Source of the DNA: Furcasterigmium furcatum
Lineage: Eukaryota > Ascomycota > Sordariomycetes > Glomerellales > Plectosphaerellaceae
Length of the DNA: 64,000 nucleotides
Direction: 5' to 3'
NCBI GenBank assembly: GCA_001599815.1
Contig: BCIA01000004.1
Location: forward strand, 560,862-624,861
Below the pieces are notes generated by a model, which searched no databases, had not been told where the DNA came from, and saw nothing but the letters and a program-made list of their open reading frames with translations. Shown here in pieces: positions 32,662-43,143 of this stretch (the stretch's first letter is position 1; every line of letters starts with the position of its first letter). Position numbers and translations under genes: made by a program.

Positions 32662-34325
32662 GTGTGGGTTGGCGTGGCTGTCCCCCGATTGCGTATGCCC
32701 CTGGGCATCATCACTGGGGCATCACCCTGCGAGGCGACGCTGCTGCGAGGGCTCTTCTGCTTCTTCACAGCGACCGAATGTCAGATATCACGACGACGAG
32801 GTGGAACTGGAGCAGGCCGTGGATCTGACCGCTCTTTTAGCTCCATACCATCGTTCAGGAAGTTTGTCCAGCTGCGACTGGATATTTTGCATTGAAAAGC
32901 GTATGAGATTCTTTATTCCATTCTTCGATTGCGTTCTTCGATTGTCCTGAGGACGCGACTGCGTGACGCGTACGAGGAGTCACCCCATGGGGTTGTTGGG
33001 TGTGGTGCCGCACGGTTTGACGCCATTCGGAAGGTTGGGAGAGCCACGCGACAATCGGGTAAGGGTGGCGCTCATCTGTGGACGACATCCAACGAACTCG
33101 TCATCTGGAAGGTGACGAACGGGGCGTAGGGCTGCCTCAGACTTGCCGCTTGGTTCCACTGTTGACGACGGGAGCCTGGATGTCGTATCGGATGAGAAGC
33201 ACGCCACGAGGGTCACCAAATACATGGCCGGTCCGGATCTATCGCCGTCCAAGGTATTCTTCAGGGCTGCTGAAAGTCAATTTGGCAGTCCTTGGGATTC
33301 CTTCTGGTTCCGCACAAGGCTATCTCAGTTTTCTGAAATGAAAAAAAGACGTCATCTCGATTTCGTAATGCTCGATCCGAAGGGTGCTGGTCGACCTGGC
33401 CGTTCCGAGGGCGGCGTCTTTGCTGCAACCCTCTTGTCTGCCAACTTTGCCAAGGCCCATGGACGACAGAAGTACCTAGGAGCGCTGATTCAAGACCGGG
33501 AGAATTGCTTGTTTGTTCCATCCCGCTGGATACTGTCCCTCTCCATCGTCCTCGTTGAGATCTCAATCTACACAAGTCCCAAGCCAAGTTGTAGAATCAT
33601 GAGTTTCGATGCCGGTGAACCCGTCTTGGGCAGCGAGCACCCGTCAAATGGAGTCCAGATCGGCGGTTCGCCGTTTCATACCAAAGTGCATTAATAGAGC
33701 AATTTCGGTGTCGAAGTGCAAAAGGCGGTCTCGCGGGGGCTCGCCGACTTCTTATGAACCTCCCCGAGCTCTGTTTGAGCCCTCGCGCTTTCGCAAAGCG
33801 CGAAGTTGTGGAGGGTTCTGGGGGCGAAGGATCAGCGCTAAAGTCAGATCGCTGTTCGGAGTTGGACCCCAGCCCAGGGACCTTCACCGCTCGGGAGTTG
33901 TCGAACGGGACTTCGGGGCATTTTGCCAGAGGGGACCTTGGTGTTCATTGGGCTTGGGGATCTCAAATTCCTGGACCCCCTTGCGCAGCCGTCAGTGCTC
34001 GGGACTTCTGTCTGCTAATAATAATGAAGGGGCTGCAATATGCTGAGCTGGGGGGTTCATAACATCGCTGGTTGGGAATGGCTTCAAGCGCGAGGGAGGC
34101 TGTGACTGTGTGGAATCGCAGCACAGCCGGTATTTGGAATGGAACCCTTGTTGGGTCCTGGGATTTGATGACGACGCGATCATAGAGCTTGATATTATCG
34201 TCTTGTTGTATAAGAAGACCGATGTCCGGCAGGTATTCCATCATGAAATCACCACTCAACAGCAGCACCAGCCAACTCATCATCACTCCAGCCCCATCAT
34301 CTTTCCCACGCACAACCTTTACACA
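32662..34325. other. Intergenic, about 1.7 kb
   Basis: An open frame of 183 codons at 33143-33694 (+) shows no domain, no clear start context and is overlapped by frames on the other strand. I do not call it. Otherwise nothing recognised except the TATA-like site near 34209. Confidence 0.5.
34209..34214 (+). promoter_or_regulatory. TATA-like element (TATAAG)
   Basis: 117 bases before the ATG at 34326 of the secreted glyoxalase-fold gene. Confidence 0.4.
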
Positions 34326-35060
34326 ATGGTCTCCATGAAGTCTATTATTGCGGTGACGCCCATCATGGCTCACCTGGCCGCCGCCTGCGTCCCTATCAAC
34401 GGCACGGCCCCTCCCTCCAACGGCACAGACGCCCCTGAGTTCCCCTACCCGATCATCGGCAGCGACGACGCGGCCGACATCGCCACCACAGGCTACTACA
34501 TCAACCATCTCAGCCTGAACACCCGCAACCTCACGGCCAGCCTCGACTTCTACACGGGCGTCTTCGGCCTGCGCCACCTCTTCACCCTCCGCGTCTCCGA
34601 GCACTTCTCCATCGCCTACCTCAGCCACCAGCACGGCGGCAAGAACGGCACCGGCTACCAGACGACGGCCGAGATGCTGCGCGAGAAGAACAACGCCCAG
34701 GGCCTCCTGGAGCTCGTCCACGTCGACATCCCCGAATACAACCTCCCCGCGTCCACCGCCAGGCCCAACACCTTCGGCCACATCGGCATGGTCGTCCCCG
34801 ACATGAAGGCCACCAAGGCCCGCCTCGAGGCGTACCCCGGCATCAACATCGTCAAGAACTCGGGCGAGCCCATCCCCGCGCAGGGCGAGGTCGCCAACGC
34901 CACCAGCCTAGGCCCCGACGAGCTGGCACAGCTCAGCGAGGAGGAGATCGCGTTCATCATGGCCGTGCTGCAGCCGCCCAACGAGGACTTCATCTTCGTC
35001 ACGGACCCGGATGGTAACCTGATCGAGGTCCAGCCGCTCGAGGATAGCGAGCTGTTCTAA
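34326..35060 (+). CDS. Secreted glyoxalase/VOC-superfamily protein
   Basis: Single exon, 244 residues, similar to lactoylglutathione lyase (glyoxalase I). The metal-ligand pattern is complete: His61 (INHLSLNTRN), Glu129 (GLLELVHVD), His152 (GHIGMVV) and Glu234 (NLIEVQPLE), with the usual DFYTGVFGLR and FIFVTDPDGN strands. Unusually, the protein begins with a hydrophobic leader of about 20 residues ending near Cys21, followed by NGT glycosylation sites (Asn25, Asn32). This suggests entry to the secretory pathway rather than cytosolic methylglyoxal detoxification. An alternative ATG at residue 4 would shorten the leader. Substrate may be something other than the hemithioacetal; catalytic function is inferred. 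Confidence 0.85.
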   Translation: MVSMKSIIAVTPIMAHLAAACVPINGTAPPSNGTDAPEFPYPIIGSDDAADIATTGYYINHLSLNTRNLTASLDFYTGVFGLRHLFTLRVSEHFSIAYLSHQHGGKNGTGYQTTAEMLREKNNAQGLLELVHVDIPEYNLPASTARPNTFGHIGMVVPDMKATKARLEAYPGINIVKNSGEPIPAQGEVANATSLGPDELAQLSEEEIAFIMAVLQPPNEDFIFVTDPDGNLIEVQPLEDSELF

Positions 35061-35738
35061 ATTTGGGGTTGGGGCGTTTCCTTTTCTTGTATATAGACTT
35101 TGGGGTTGGTAGATGTGGGTGTAAGGACTCAGTGAACATGCAGCCACCGGAGCAATCCCGTGAGAAGCTTCTATATCGGGCAATAGAATGGCGTCAATGA
35201 AGAATCATGACTTTGCAGTATTGTGAAATCAAGTTTCTCGAAAGGATTCCAAGCCGTTCTACAAGTTCAAGTTGTGCATCCGTCGGTTGTTCTTCTGTCC
35301 ATCATGTGGTTCGTATAGGCAACCCCGGTAGCATACATGCCGTGGTGCGTTCCCAAGAGTGCCAGCATCCATGGGTCTTGATTTTGATTCTCTCTGATGG
35401 AGATTCTGCTCCATTCCTTGACTCATTCCCCCGCATTTTGCCTTTCCCCAGATCGCGGGGCCCCAGGGTGGCGCCTCAACGTTTTGACTGCACGTGGTAA
35501 AGGTTCACGACGCCTCATGAGTCTATCAGCCATCGTGACGAACTGCAGCAGAATGTAAATGATTCGAAAGAAGGTTCTGCAAAGGCTAAATCGCTGGCCG
35601 TGGTATAAATGTATTTGGCCCCTCGCCTTGGACTTGATCATGGACTCATCGCCTGCTGTACATTTCCACGTCGCTGTCGAGATATCCTGCTACAAAACTT
35701 GACCCACGTGTACATAAACCTCACGGACATAGCCCACC
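35061..35738. other. Intergenic, 678 bases
   Basis: 3' flank of the glyoxalase-fold gene and promoter of the F-box-like gene. No gene seen. Confidence 0.55.
35604..35610 (+). promoter_or_regulatory. TATA box (TATAAAT)
   Basis: 129-135 bases before the ATG at 35739 of the F-box-like gene. Confidence 0.45.
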
Positions 35739-37474
35739 ATGAGTTGGCACAAGTTGCCTTGGGAGCTTCGTTTCCAGATCTGGGACGAGATGGCCGAAAT
35801 GGACCTGGCCGAACGGGACCAGCTCGGACATCGTTCCTCGCTTGCCGCTGCCTCCGCGGTCTGCAAAGAATGGCAGGGCTTCATGGAGCCCATGATCTGG
35901 CGTCGTCTGACACTGACCGCGGACCGTCTATACGATTTCAGAGAGATCCTCACCGCCTCGCCGCACAGACAACAATACATCCAGGACATACATCTCCGAG
36001 TCGAGCTCAACAGGTACCTGTGCACGACTTGCACCCAATTTCATGAGGCAAAGTCACAAGAGGGAGACATTAGTCTCTTCGAGGAGGCGGTTCTCTTCCT
36101 ATGGTACACCCTAGAGAACTGGGAAACGCCCTCGGCCGGGGGACTCCAGGTCGAGATCAGCGCCACCTCGTCCAGCGACAGGGAACACCACTTCCAGGCC
36201 GATGTCTACCTCGATTCCGACGACTTCACTAGGGCACCGGAACAAAACCAGGCCGATGTCTACCTCGATTCCGACGACTTCACTAGGGCACCGGAACAAA
36301 ACCAGGCCGATGTCGACATGACCGAGCCGCACAACACGTTCCACGGCTGGGACCGCGGCTGTCGGACGGAGGAGATCCCTCCTCAGGCACTGACAAAGCG
36401 CTTCGGCCGCGGGATCTCCCCCACCTTTCTCTATGAGCTTCCCGATGCCCCGGTGATCCGGAAGCTCCTCATCCGACGACAGACCCGACGCATGATAGGA
36501 GCGTGCGCCATGGAGGAGATCTGCAGAAGCAGCCCCGGGCTCGAGATGATGATCTTCGAGCCCTGGCGAAACTTGCTGCGCGGATACAATGAGAACAGAG
36601 GTGAGCACCCCTTTCCCCCAGCCGAATATGACAAAATCAAGCGGCAGTCCTGTCCCTTTCGGGGAGCCGTTCTGGATCGCGAAAACTAACAGCTTCGGCA
36701 GTGTACACGTATCTTATGAGCTCTTGTCTCCCACCGACGCTCAAGCACCTGGTCCTGTTCGAGGACTTCAACGAAGAGTTCGACCGCATCTTTTTCACCA
36801 ATCCCCTCACCAATCTCCAGGGGCCCTTGAACCCGGACCTCGTCCGTCCGCCGTCCAATGCGGTCGCGAGGGCACTGGCACAGAGAAGCGTCTTCCTGAC
36901 GACCCTGTCCGCGTCGTATCTCGTCGATGCCCGGGACTTCTTCTCGTCAACGGAAGGGGACCTGCTGGAGGACGCGACCTGGGACACGCTCGAGTCCCTG
37001 GCCCTGACGTCGCCTCTCCTGCAGGGGGGCTCGGAAAGCGCCGACATCGCCGCCATGCTGGTGGACGCCGGCAAGACCGCCCTACGCATGCCCAGTCTCC
37101 GCCTGATGGAGCTCTGGTACGGAAGGCAGGGCACCGCCGCCGTGTTCCGGTACCGAGTAGTGGGAGGCGACGCTACAATCTCCTGTGCCGGCACGTGGGA
37201 GCTCGGTCTGGACGAGGAAGAGTGGACCGAGATATGGAACGTGTGGCAGGAAGTTGCACAGCTTCATACCGGTCGCGATCTCCAGAGCAGAGGAGATACC
37301 GAGGTGTCGCCGTCCGCCATCCTGTGTCACGGAGATGCGGTGAAGCAACTCCAGCTCTGGAGTACAGTGGCTCATCCCGCCTCTCTGGAGGAGATCCGCA
37401 GAGAGTCGAATCGGTACGCGGTGCCTCCTCCGCCTTCCACCGAAGAAGAAGAAGAAGACGAAGGTCTTGATTAG
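35739..37474 (+). CDS. F-box-like protein with internal 18-residue tandem repeat (2 exons)
   Basis: Model 35739-36600 joined to 36702-37474, 544 residues. The intron has GTGAGC donor, AACTAAC branch and CAG acceptor. The N-terminus MSWHKLPWELRFQIWDEM and AAASAVCKEWQGFMEPMIWRRLTLT form an F-box-type motif (LP-x-E-hydrophobic helix, then C-x-x-W and the LxL strand), as in many fungal substrate adaptors of SCF ubiquitin ligases. Between about residues 153 and 190 the unit ADVYLDSDDFTRAPEQNQ occurs twice, identical even at DNA level, and starts a third time. The second exon is Leu-rich and helical, perhaps a degenerate repeat scaffold, and ends in a Pro run and an EEEEEDE tail. Substrate unknown. 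Confidence 0.75.
36195..36314. repeat. Perfect 54-base tandem repeat (2.2 copies) in the F-box-like gene
   Basis: Units begin at 36195, 36249 and (partial, about 12 bases) 36303. The first two are identical over 54 bases, a whole number of codons, so the frame is kept. Identity including third positions indicates recent duplication. Confidence 0.9.
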
Positions 37475-37857
37475 GGAAAGATGACACGTTGGATGCTGGA
37501 AGTTCATCGCCCGTTGGACACCAGAGTTATCGGATGTCTCGTTCATCCTAGCCACGACGGAAGAGAGGTTGGTTTGGTGTATTTTTAGAGAAGGGGCTAC
37601 CGCACTGCACATTGCCTGTTGTACCCTTTTGTTTTATACTCCTTGTTGGACACTACTTGTTGGACACTACTTGCTGTATACTTATGGCTGTACTATTTCT
37701 GTACACTACCCGTTGTACTATATATCTTACGAATAACGGTTGATTTTGGACACGTTACTTGAACTTGACCTTTTCGCCCAGACGTGATCTTTAGGCTCGT
37801 GACGTTCGCAAGGGCGGTACTGGGCGGCGCCCGACCTACGAAACACAACAGAGGAGA
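37475..37857. other. 3' flank of the F-box-like gene with short repeats
   Basis: Contains a 14-base direct repeat (listed) followed by AT-rich, related GTACTA-like motifs. No gene. Confidence 0.5.
37642..37669. repeat. 14-base direct tandem repeat
   Basis: Two copies of CTTGTTGGACACTA in tandem, with degenerate further copies to about 37715. Lies in the probable 3' untranslated region. Confidence 0.7.
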
Positions 37858-38307
37858 TCAGAACCGGTCGCTGAGGGGTGTTCTTACAATCAGTTGTCGC
37901 GAGACCTCCGCTGCCACGAAATCGCGGCAGGGCTTGAGGAGGAGGAACTTTTGGGTCGCGTACCGCAGGCCAGGTCCCATCCAAAACGCCTCCAAAACAA
38001 CGGACAGCAGGTTATGTACTCTAACAGCCGTCAAATAAGCCAAAGGAATAGAAATGTAGGATCCACTAGCGATTCTCGCTGCAGCCAGGGTCCAGCGCCT
38101 CAATGCCGGATGGGCGGCGGAATCCATCATGAGGTGGTAGAAATGGCGTCGCCAAATCGGATGCCAAATGCGCTGCGGAAATCCTGTCGCATGTCGGAGG
38201 ATTCGCCGAGGGACCTCGTCGTCAAACCATCCGCGGCACCGCCAGCACGTGGCGCAGCGTTGGCGACGTCTGCCTTGCCGGCTCAGCAAGCGAAGGTGTT
38301 GGCTCAA
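37858..38307 (-). CDS. Possible hypothetical protein fragment, 149 codons
   Basis: Open minus-strand frame with protein-like composition: WHPIWRRHFYHLMMD, ALRRWTLAAARIASGSYISI and LLSVVLEAFWMGPGLRYA alternate aromatic, basic and hydrophobic residues and look helical. No family recognised. The plus strand is also open over most of it, and the region upstream gives no clear promoter. It could be the last exon of a poorly conserved gene, a relic, or chance. Confidence 0.25.
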   Translation of the reverse strand: MSQHLRLLSRQGRRRQRCATCWRCRGWFDDEVPRRILRHATGFPQRIWHPIWRRHFYHLMMDSAAHPALRRWTLAAARIASGSYISIPLAYLTAVRVHNLLSVVLEAFWMGPGLRYATQKFLLLKPCRDFVAAEVSRQLIVRTPLSDRF

Positions 38308-39493
38308 GATCCAGGCTCGAGGATTTGGACGTGGATGAAGAGGCGCTCATGATTCAGGCAAGCCAGTTGGTGTTGCTGTGCAGGAGAGCAATCAGGTTTC
38401 TCGGTGTTTGGTGGGGGTCAGACCAGACTCTCTGTCGATGGGCACGAAGAGACGAGGAGAAATGGTTGCTGGCAGCGAGGATCGGGCGGGAGTGTCGCGA
38501 TGAGGCCAGGAGTCGGGATACGCGAGACGCCTTGCCCTTCGGGTAGTCATTGCTTGAATCGCTGTGAGTCGGCCTGAGCGTCCTTCGCGAGTTCATCAAC
38601 TCCCCGAAGAACAAGGGGAGAGCCTCTGAACTCCCGAGGCTCGATCCTCAACCAAACTGACGTGCTTCTCCCCAAGACTCAGCTGCAATCTTCCTTTCGA
38701 CCCCTCCCTCTCCCTCGCGGCTTATCAGGAGGACGCGGCCCAATCTGCACGAACAGATAACGGCTCCGCTCCGCTCCGAGGCGCGTCGTATGTTTCTTGC
38801 CTGCTTGGGTTTAGAGGCCGAGTCGTGGCTGCAGCGCATCGGTCGCCCAAAGGAGCATTGTGGCATTCGGGGTGCCATCGCCGTCCGGGGGGGTTGTCAG
38901 TGTTGACCCGACTGGGCTCTCTGTGGCCAGACCGCTCGACGTTACACTGCCTCTGTTTGAGTTGGTGTGGCCGTTGTTCGTCATTCGCTGGGGCAGTGAG
39001 CAATATCGGATAATGGTGCCGGTGTATGATAACGTCTCGAGGCCGTTGTGGTATGGCGTGCGACCCGGAGGCTTCAGGGGTATCTCCACTGGGGATGCGC
39101 TGGAGCCGGCCGATAAAAGTGGGTTCAAACTCACTGAGGCAAGCCAGCACACTCACTCGATTCTCACTCAAGACTCACCTTTCATTTCATGTCATTCACA
39201 AGTCGTCACTTCATCTCATCCAAATCATACATGAACAGAGCAAGCAAGCAATTGAAAGAAAGATTGGTATCAATTCTTCTCGAAATTAAATGAGGGTATT
39301 TCTAGCCATTTGCACATAACAGCCTTCTATAAGACGGGGAGGGGAACCAGGCACCCAGCCGGACCGTCGCCATTTCATACTCATGAGCAAACTGGGGATA
39401 TGTCCTGCGAGCGGCCTCGCATCGTGCATGCGCCGGCTGGGAGTAGGAGAGAAAAGGGAAAACAACACTCCTACTACTAAGCGGACGATCCGC
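38308..39493. other. Intergenic, about 1.2 kb
   Basis: No supported gene. Includes the 3' flank of the phosphate permease. Confidence 0.5.
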
Positions 39494-41399
39494 TTAGTTG
39501 ACGGGGAGACCCCAGCGGGGGGCGTTGATGATAATGCCCGTGATGCAGCCGGAGAAGGTACCGGCGATGGGGAGGGTGATGATCCAGCCCATGTAGATCC
39601 AGCCGACCATGCGCCAGTTGATGGAGCGCCAGGTACCGGAGCAGAGACCGACACCGACGACGGCACCGGTGATGCACTGGGTGGTGGAGACGGGGAGCTC
39701 TGGGAGGATGTTAGCGACTGTTCGGCTGTCAGGCAGGGGCAGGGAGGAAACGTACTCAGCTGGGTGGCGATGATGATGGTGGTGACGGCACCGAGCTCCA
39801 TGGAGAAACCACGCGAGGGGGAGTGCAGGGTCAGGCGGTTACCCAGGTTGCGCATGATGTGGTATCCGTAGGTCCAGCAGCCGATGGAGATGGCGGCACC
39901 TCCGTAGACGAGAATCCAGACGGGGACGGGGGACTTGGAGCCGGCCAGGGCACCGGTCCTCCAGATGTCGTAGATGGTGGCGAGGGGGGCGATGGCGTTG
40001 GCGACATCGTTGGCACCGTGGGCGAAGGAGGTAACGCAGGCAGTCATGATCTGGAGGAAGGAGTACAGGTACTCGGCGCGGTTGTCGTAGTGGGGAGCGT
40101 GGGAGTGGACCTCGTTCAGGTCGCCGGCGAGGACGTTGTGGCGATTCTGCTGGGCGTGGATGTCCTGGTCGACACCGCGGAGGAAGACCCAGCGGAGGCG
40201 CCAGACGAGGACGGGGCCGGAGTGCCAGGGGCCCTCGGGGCGGGGGCCGACGATGCCGAGAGTAGGGGACTTCTCATCGACGCGCTCGGCCTCGCGGAGG
40301 GGGTTGCCGTTGGCGTCAACAAGGACACCCTGCTGGCGGTTGGAGTCGGCATCGGAGACGTCGTTGGGGACCTGCTTGGAGTCGGAGGTGGCGGCCTCTT
40401 CGTCGCGCTGGAGGGCGGCGCCGCCAGCACGGAGGGCGTTGAGCTCCTCCTTGGTCAGGTGACCCTCGTAGTAGTCCTTGATGCCACCCTTGAAGCCCTC
40501 GGGCTGGACGGGGGGCTCGGGGCGGCGGAGCAGGAGGGGGCCCATGAAGATATGGTACCAGCGCAGCTGCCAGTCATCCTTGATGATGAGGCGGTACAGC
40601 CAGGGGACGAAGAAGATGGTCACGAGCAGGGCAACGCCAGCGCCGACACCGCAGATGAGACCCCACTCACCGGCATCAGTGAAGCCGGTCTTGATGGAAC
40701 CACCCTTCCAGATGAGAAGCATGACAATCAGGCCGGAGGTGATGGCGAAGTAGAAGGGGACAGTGATGAGACCCTTCATGACGGGGTTCTTGCGGACCAT
40801 GACACCGTACTTGGTCAGGGTGAAGACGATGGCACCGAAGGCGCCGGACAGACCGGGGGCGATGATCCAGGCGAGGAAGACCTGGACGACACCGCCGTTG
40901 ATGCCGTTGTCGAAGTCGGCCCAGATGATGTTGTCGGCACCGATGGTGGCAATACCCATTCCGATGATACCACCCATGATGGTGTGGGTGGTGGAGACGG
41001 GGAGACCGATCTTGGTGCAGACGGTGAGGTAGAGAGACGAGGCAGTGATGGCGCAAGCCATACCGAGCATGAGCATGGCGGGGTTCTCCTCGTACATGTC
41101 GAGGTCGACGACCTTGGTACGGATGGTATCAGCGACACGGGCACCGACACCGACGGCACCGGCGAACTCGAGGATGGAGGCGAGGAACATGGCCTGGATG
41201 TAGGTCAGGGACCTCGAGGAGACGGAGGTGGCCCAGGAGTTGGCGACATCGTTGGCACCTGTGGGGGTAGTTGTTAGACGGTGATTCCATGCATGACTGT
41301 GTGAGAGTCTATGGGAGACCTACCAATGTTCCAGGCATCGAGGAAGGCGAAGATGAGACCCGCCGCCAGGATGTAATCATACTGGTGAAGGGGAGCCAT
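39494..41399 (-). CDS. Phosphate permease, PiT family (PHO-4/PHO89-like), 3 exons
   Basis: Cation-coupled high-affinity inorganic phosphate transporter of the plasma membrane. Exons 41399-41324, 41258-39756 and 39699-39494 give 594 residues with consistent phases. The two inverted family signatures are present: GANDVANSWATSVSS near residue 26, split by intron 1, and FAHGANDVANAIAPLATIY in the second half. Each half also has an LPVSTT motif (IGLPVSTTHTIMGG and LKLPVSTTQCITGA), the latter across the exon 2/3 junction. A long, hydrophilic, charged central loop of about 200 residues (PPVQPEGFKGGIKDYYEGHL) separates the halves. The protein ends IIINAPRWGLPVN. In Neurospora such genes are induced by phosphate starvation through NUC-1. 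CACGTG sites occur upstream but more than 1 kb away. Confidence 0.93.
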
Positions 41400-41608
41400 G
41401 ACTGGCAACGTCTACTCGCAAGCGAGTGGAGGTTCAGTGGGTGGGTTGAGGAATGAAAGACTGAACGAAGAAGTCAAAGGGGAGACTATGTGAAGTAGTC
41501 TCGGAGCCTTGTTGTTGTGCGGCGAGGACTCTGGGCCTGCTGGTCGAAGTGTTGACTTGACTTGACTAGAGAAGAGAGGTCGGGGATGGGAGGGCAGAGG
41601 CCGGGTCG

Positions 41609-41618
41609 ATATATATAA
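41609..41618 (-). promoter_or_regulatory. TATA-like element of the phosphate permease
   Basis: An AT run (ATATATATAA on the plus strand) about 210 bases before the ATG at 41399, in otherwise GC-rich DNA. Confidence 0.45.
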
Positions 41619-42478
41619 GGTTCGTGCTGCATGGCGGCACCCGTTGCTGCAATGCAGAATGGGAGATGGTGTTCCCGCCTGGTGGCACTCTGGGCGGCAC
41701 ACACCCACGCCCGCGTCCACGCCCTCCTCCACCACGCCCCCATGTCATGTCCCTCCCATCCCATGTACCCTGGCAACCTTGCCTCTGATACCCACCCTCG
41801 GGCCACCCTTGTCGAACGTCTAGAAGGAAATCTCAAGGCGCTCTAGATGACAGGGGAGTGGACCGGGGGGGATGTTGGTGCTGGTGTTGGTGCAGTTCGG
41901 AGCTCGCCACACTAGCGAACCAGGCCACGGCCGAGGTTGACGATCCTCTGTTCGGAGTAGTGGTACATGGTGCCTCGCGCAGCCAGTAGCTGTCCGCGGA
42001 AGGCAGTCTCTCGGTGGCTACGGGGTCCCTGAGGAGCGAGATGCCGAGATCCCATTCGCTGGAGGGTAATCAAGCTACGGGAGAGACAACCTCTCGTGCC
42101 CATCCGGTCTCTGTCGCTCCAAGCGCGAGGACGGCCGTGCTAGTGCTGCCGGCGGGCTCTAGATCCCATTTTCCGGTACCGCCAAGCGCGATGTCCTCGC
42201 ATGCGAACAACGTGTATGGGAGAGCGTGCCATCGGGTACCTCCTGGGTCCTCTTTCTGGGTCGAACCCGAGACATCGCTGGCAGCATGAGGGCGCGCGCC
42301 GCGGTGGGGGCAGAGGCGGCGAGAATCGAATCTAGAAGGACGACACGGGCCAGGCAGGCAGGCAGAGGTCAGCGTGGGTGCAGGGCAGGGCAGGGGAGAG
42401 TGGAATGTCAGTATGATTTGGTGTTGGCGTCCGTGGGAGATTTCTCGAGCTGGATGTCCGCCAAGCGTTATAGCCTCG

Positions 42479-42484
42479 CACGTG
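42479..42484. promoter_or_regulatory. CACGTG E-box, possible NUC-1/Pho4-type site
   Basis: Palindromic hexamer about 1.1 kb upstream of the phosphate permease ATG. The CACGTG core is the known target of Pho4/NUC-1 basic helix-loop-helix regulators. The distance weakens the case. Confidence 0.25.
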
Positions 42485-43137
42485 TGTCCCAGCGGCTCTC
42501 CAAATCGACGAGAGCGCGGCCAGGGCCACACCACACTCTGATCCGCGGGCGGAGCCCCGATCAAGATTTCGGGGACCGCGCACCCACCACCCCTTGGTTG
42601 CTTGGCCCCCCGGCTGTCTTGGCAGCTGTATCTCTTGGTCGCTGCTGGTACGGTACCTCACGATGCGACGGCGACCCGCACATGTGCGTTGATTTCCCCT
42701 TGCGACGGCGAGCATCACTTCTCGATGGGGAAGAGTGTGTGCTGAGAGAGGCCGATGGAGCGTGGCGAGGTCCTGTCAGCCATGTTGTCATCCTGCGACT
42801 GTCTGTGCCCTGAGTCTTTCTGTCTTGTCCCCCGAGTCTCTGGCCAGCTGTTAAACTGCTGTCACGCACCAGAGCTCCCCCGCCCAGAACGCCTCCCGAC
42901 AGCTCTGTCTCGCAGCGCGCGGGACCCCTGGCTTGGCCCGTCAGTTTCCAATACCGAAGGGCCTGAGAGGCGCCTGCGGGAGAGACACGAGCCACCAGCC
43001 AGAGCACATGTGGGCGTTTCCCTTGCTCAAAGCGTCACCGGGGCGCCAAGCAAACGCTCCTTGGCGCGTTTGCCGCCAAGACGCTAGCGTCCGAAGATCT
43101 AAGCTTCCCCGCGCCGAATCAGAGAGCCGCAAGCAAC

Positions 43138-43143
43138 CACGTG
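43138..43143. promoter_or_regulatory. CACGTG E-box in a CCACGTGTGG context
   Basis: About 1.7 kb upstream of the phosphate permease. Two more copies lie at 44804-44809 and 44859-44864. Match to the Pho4/NUC-1 core only. Confidence 0.22.

Noticed and set aside
39823..41277. 484-codon open frame on the plus strand
   Set aside because: Antisense of the phosphate permease, whose motifs are unmistakable.
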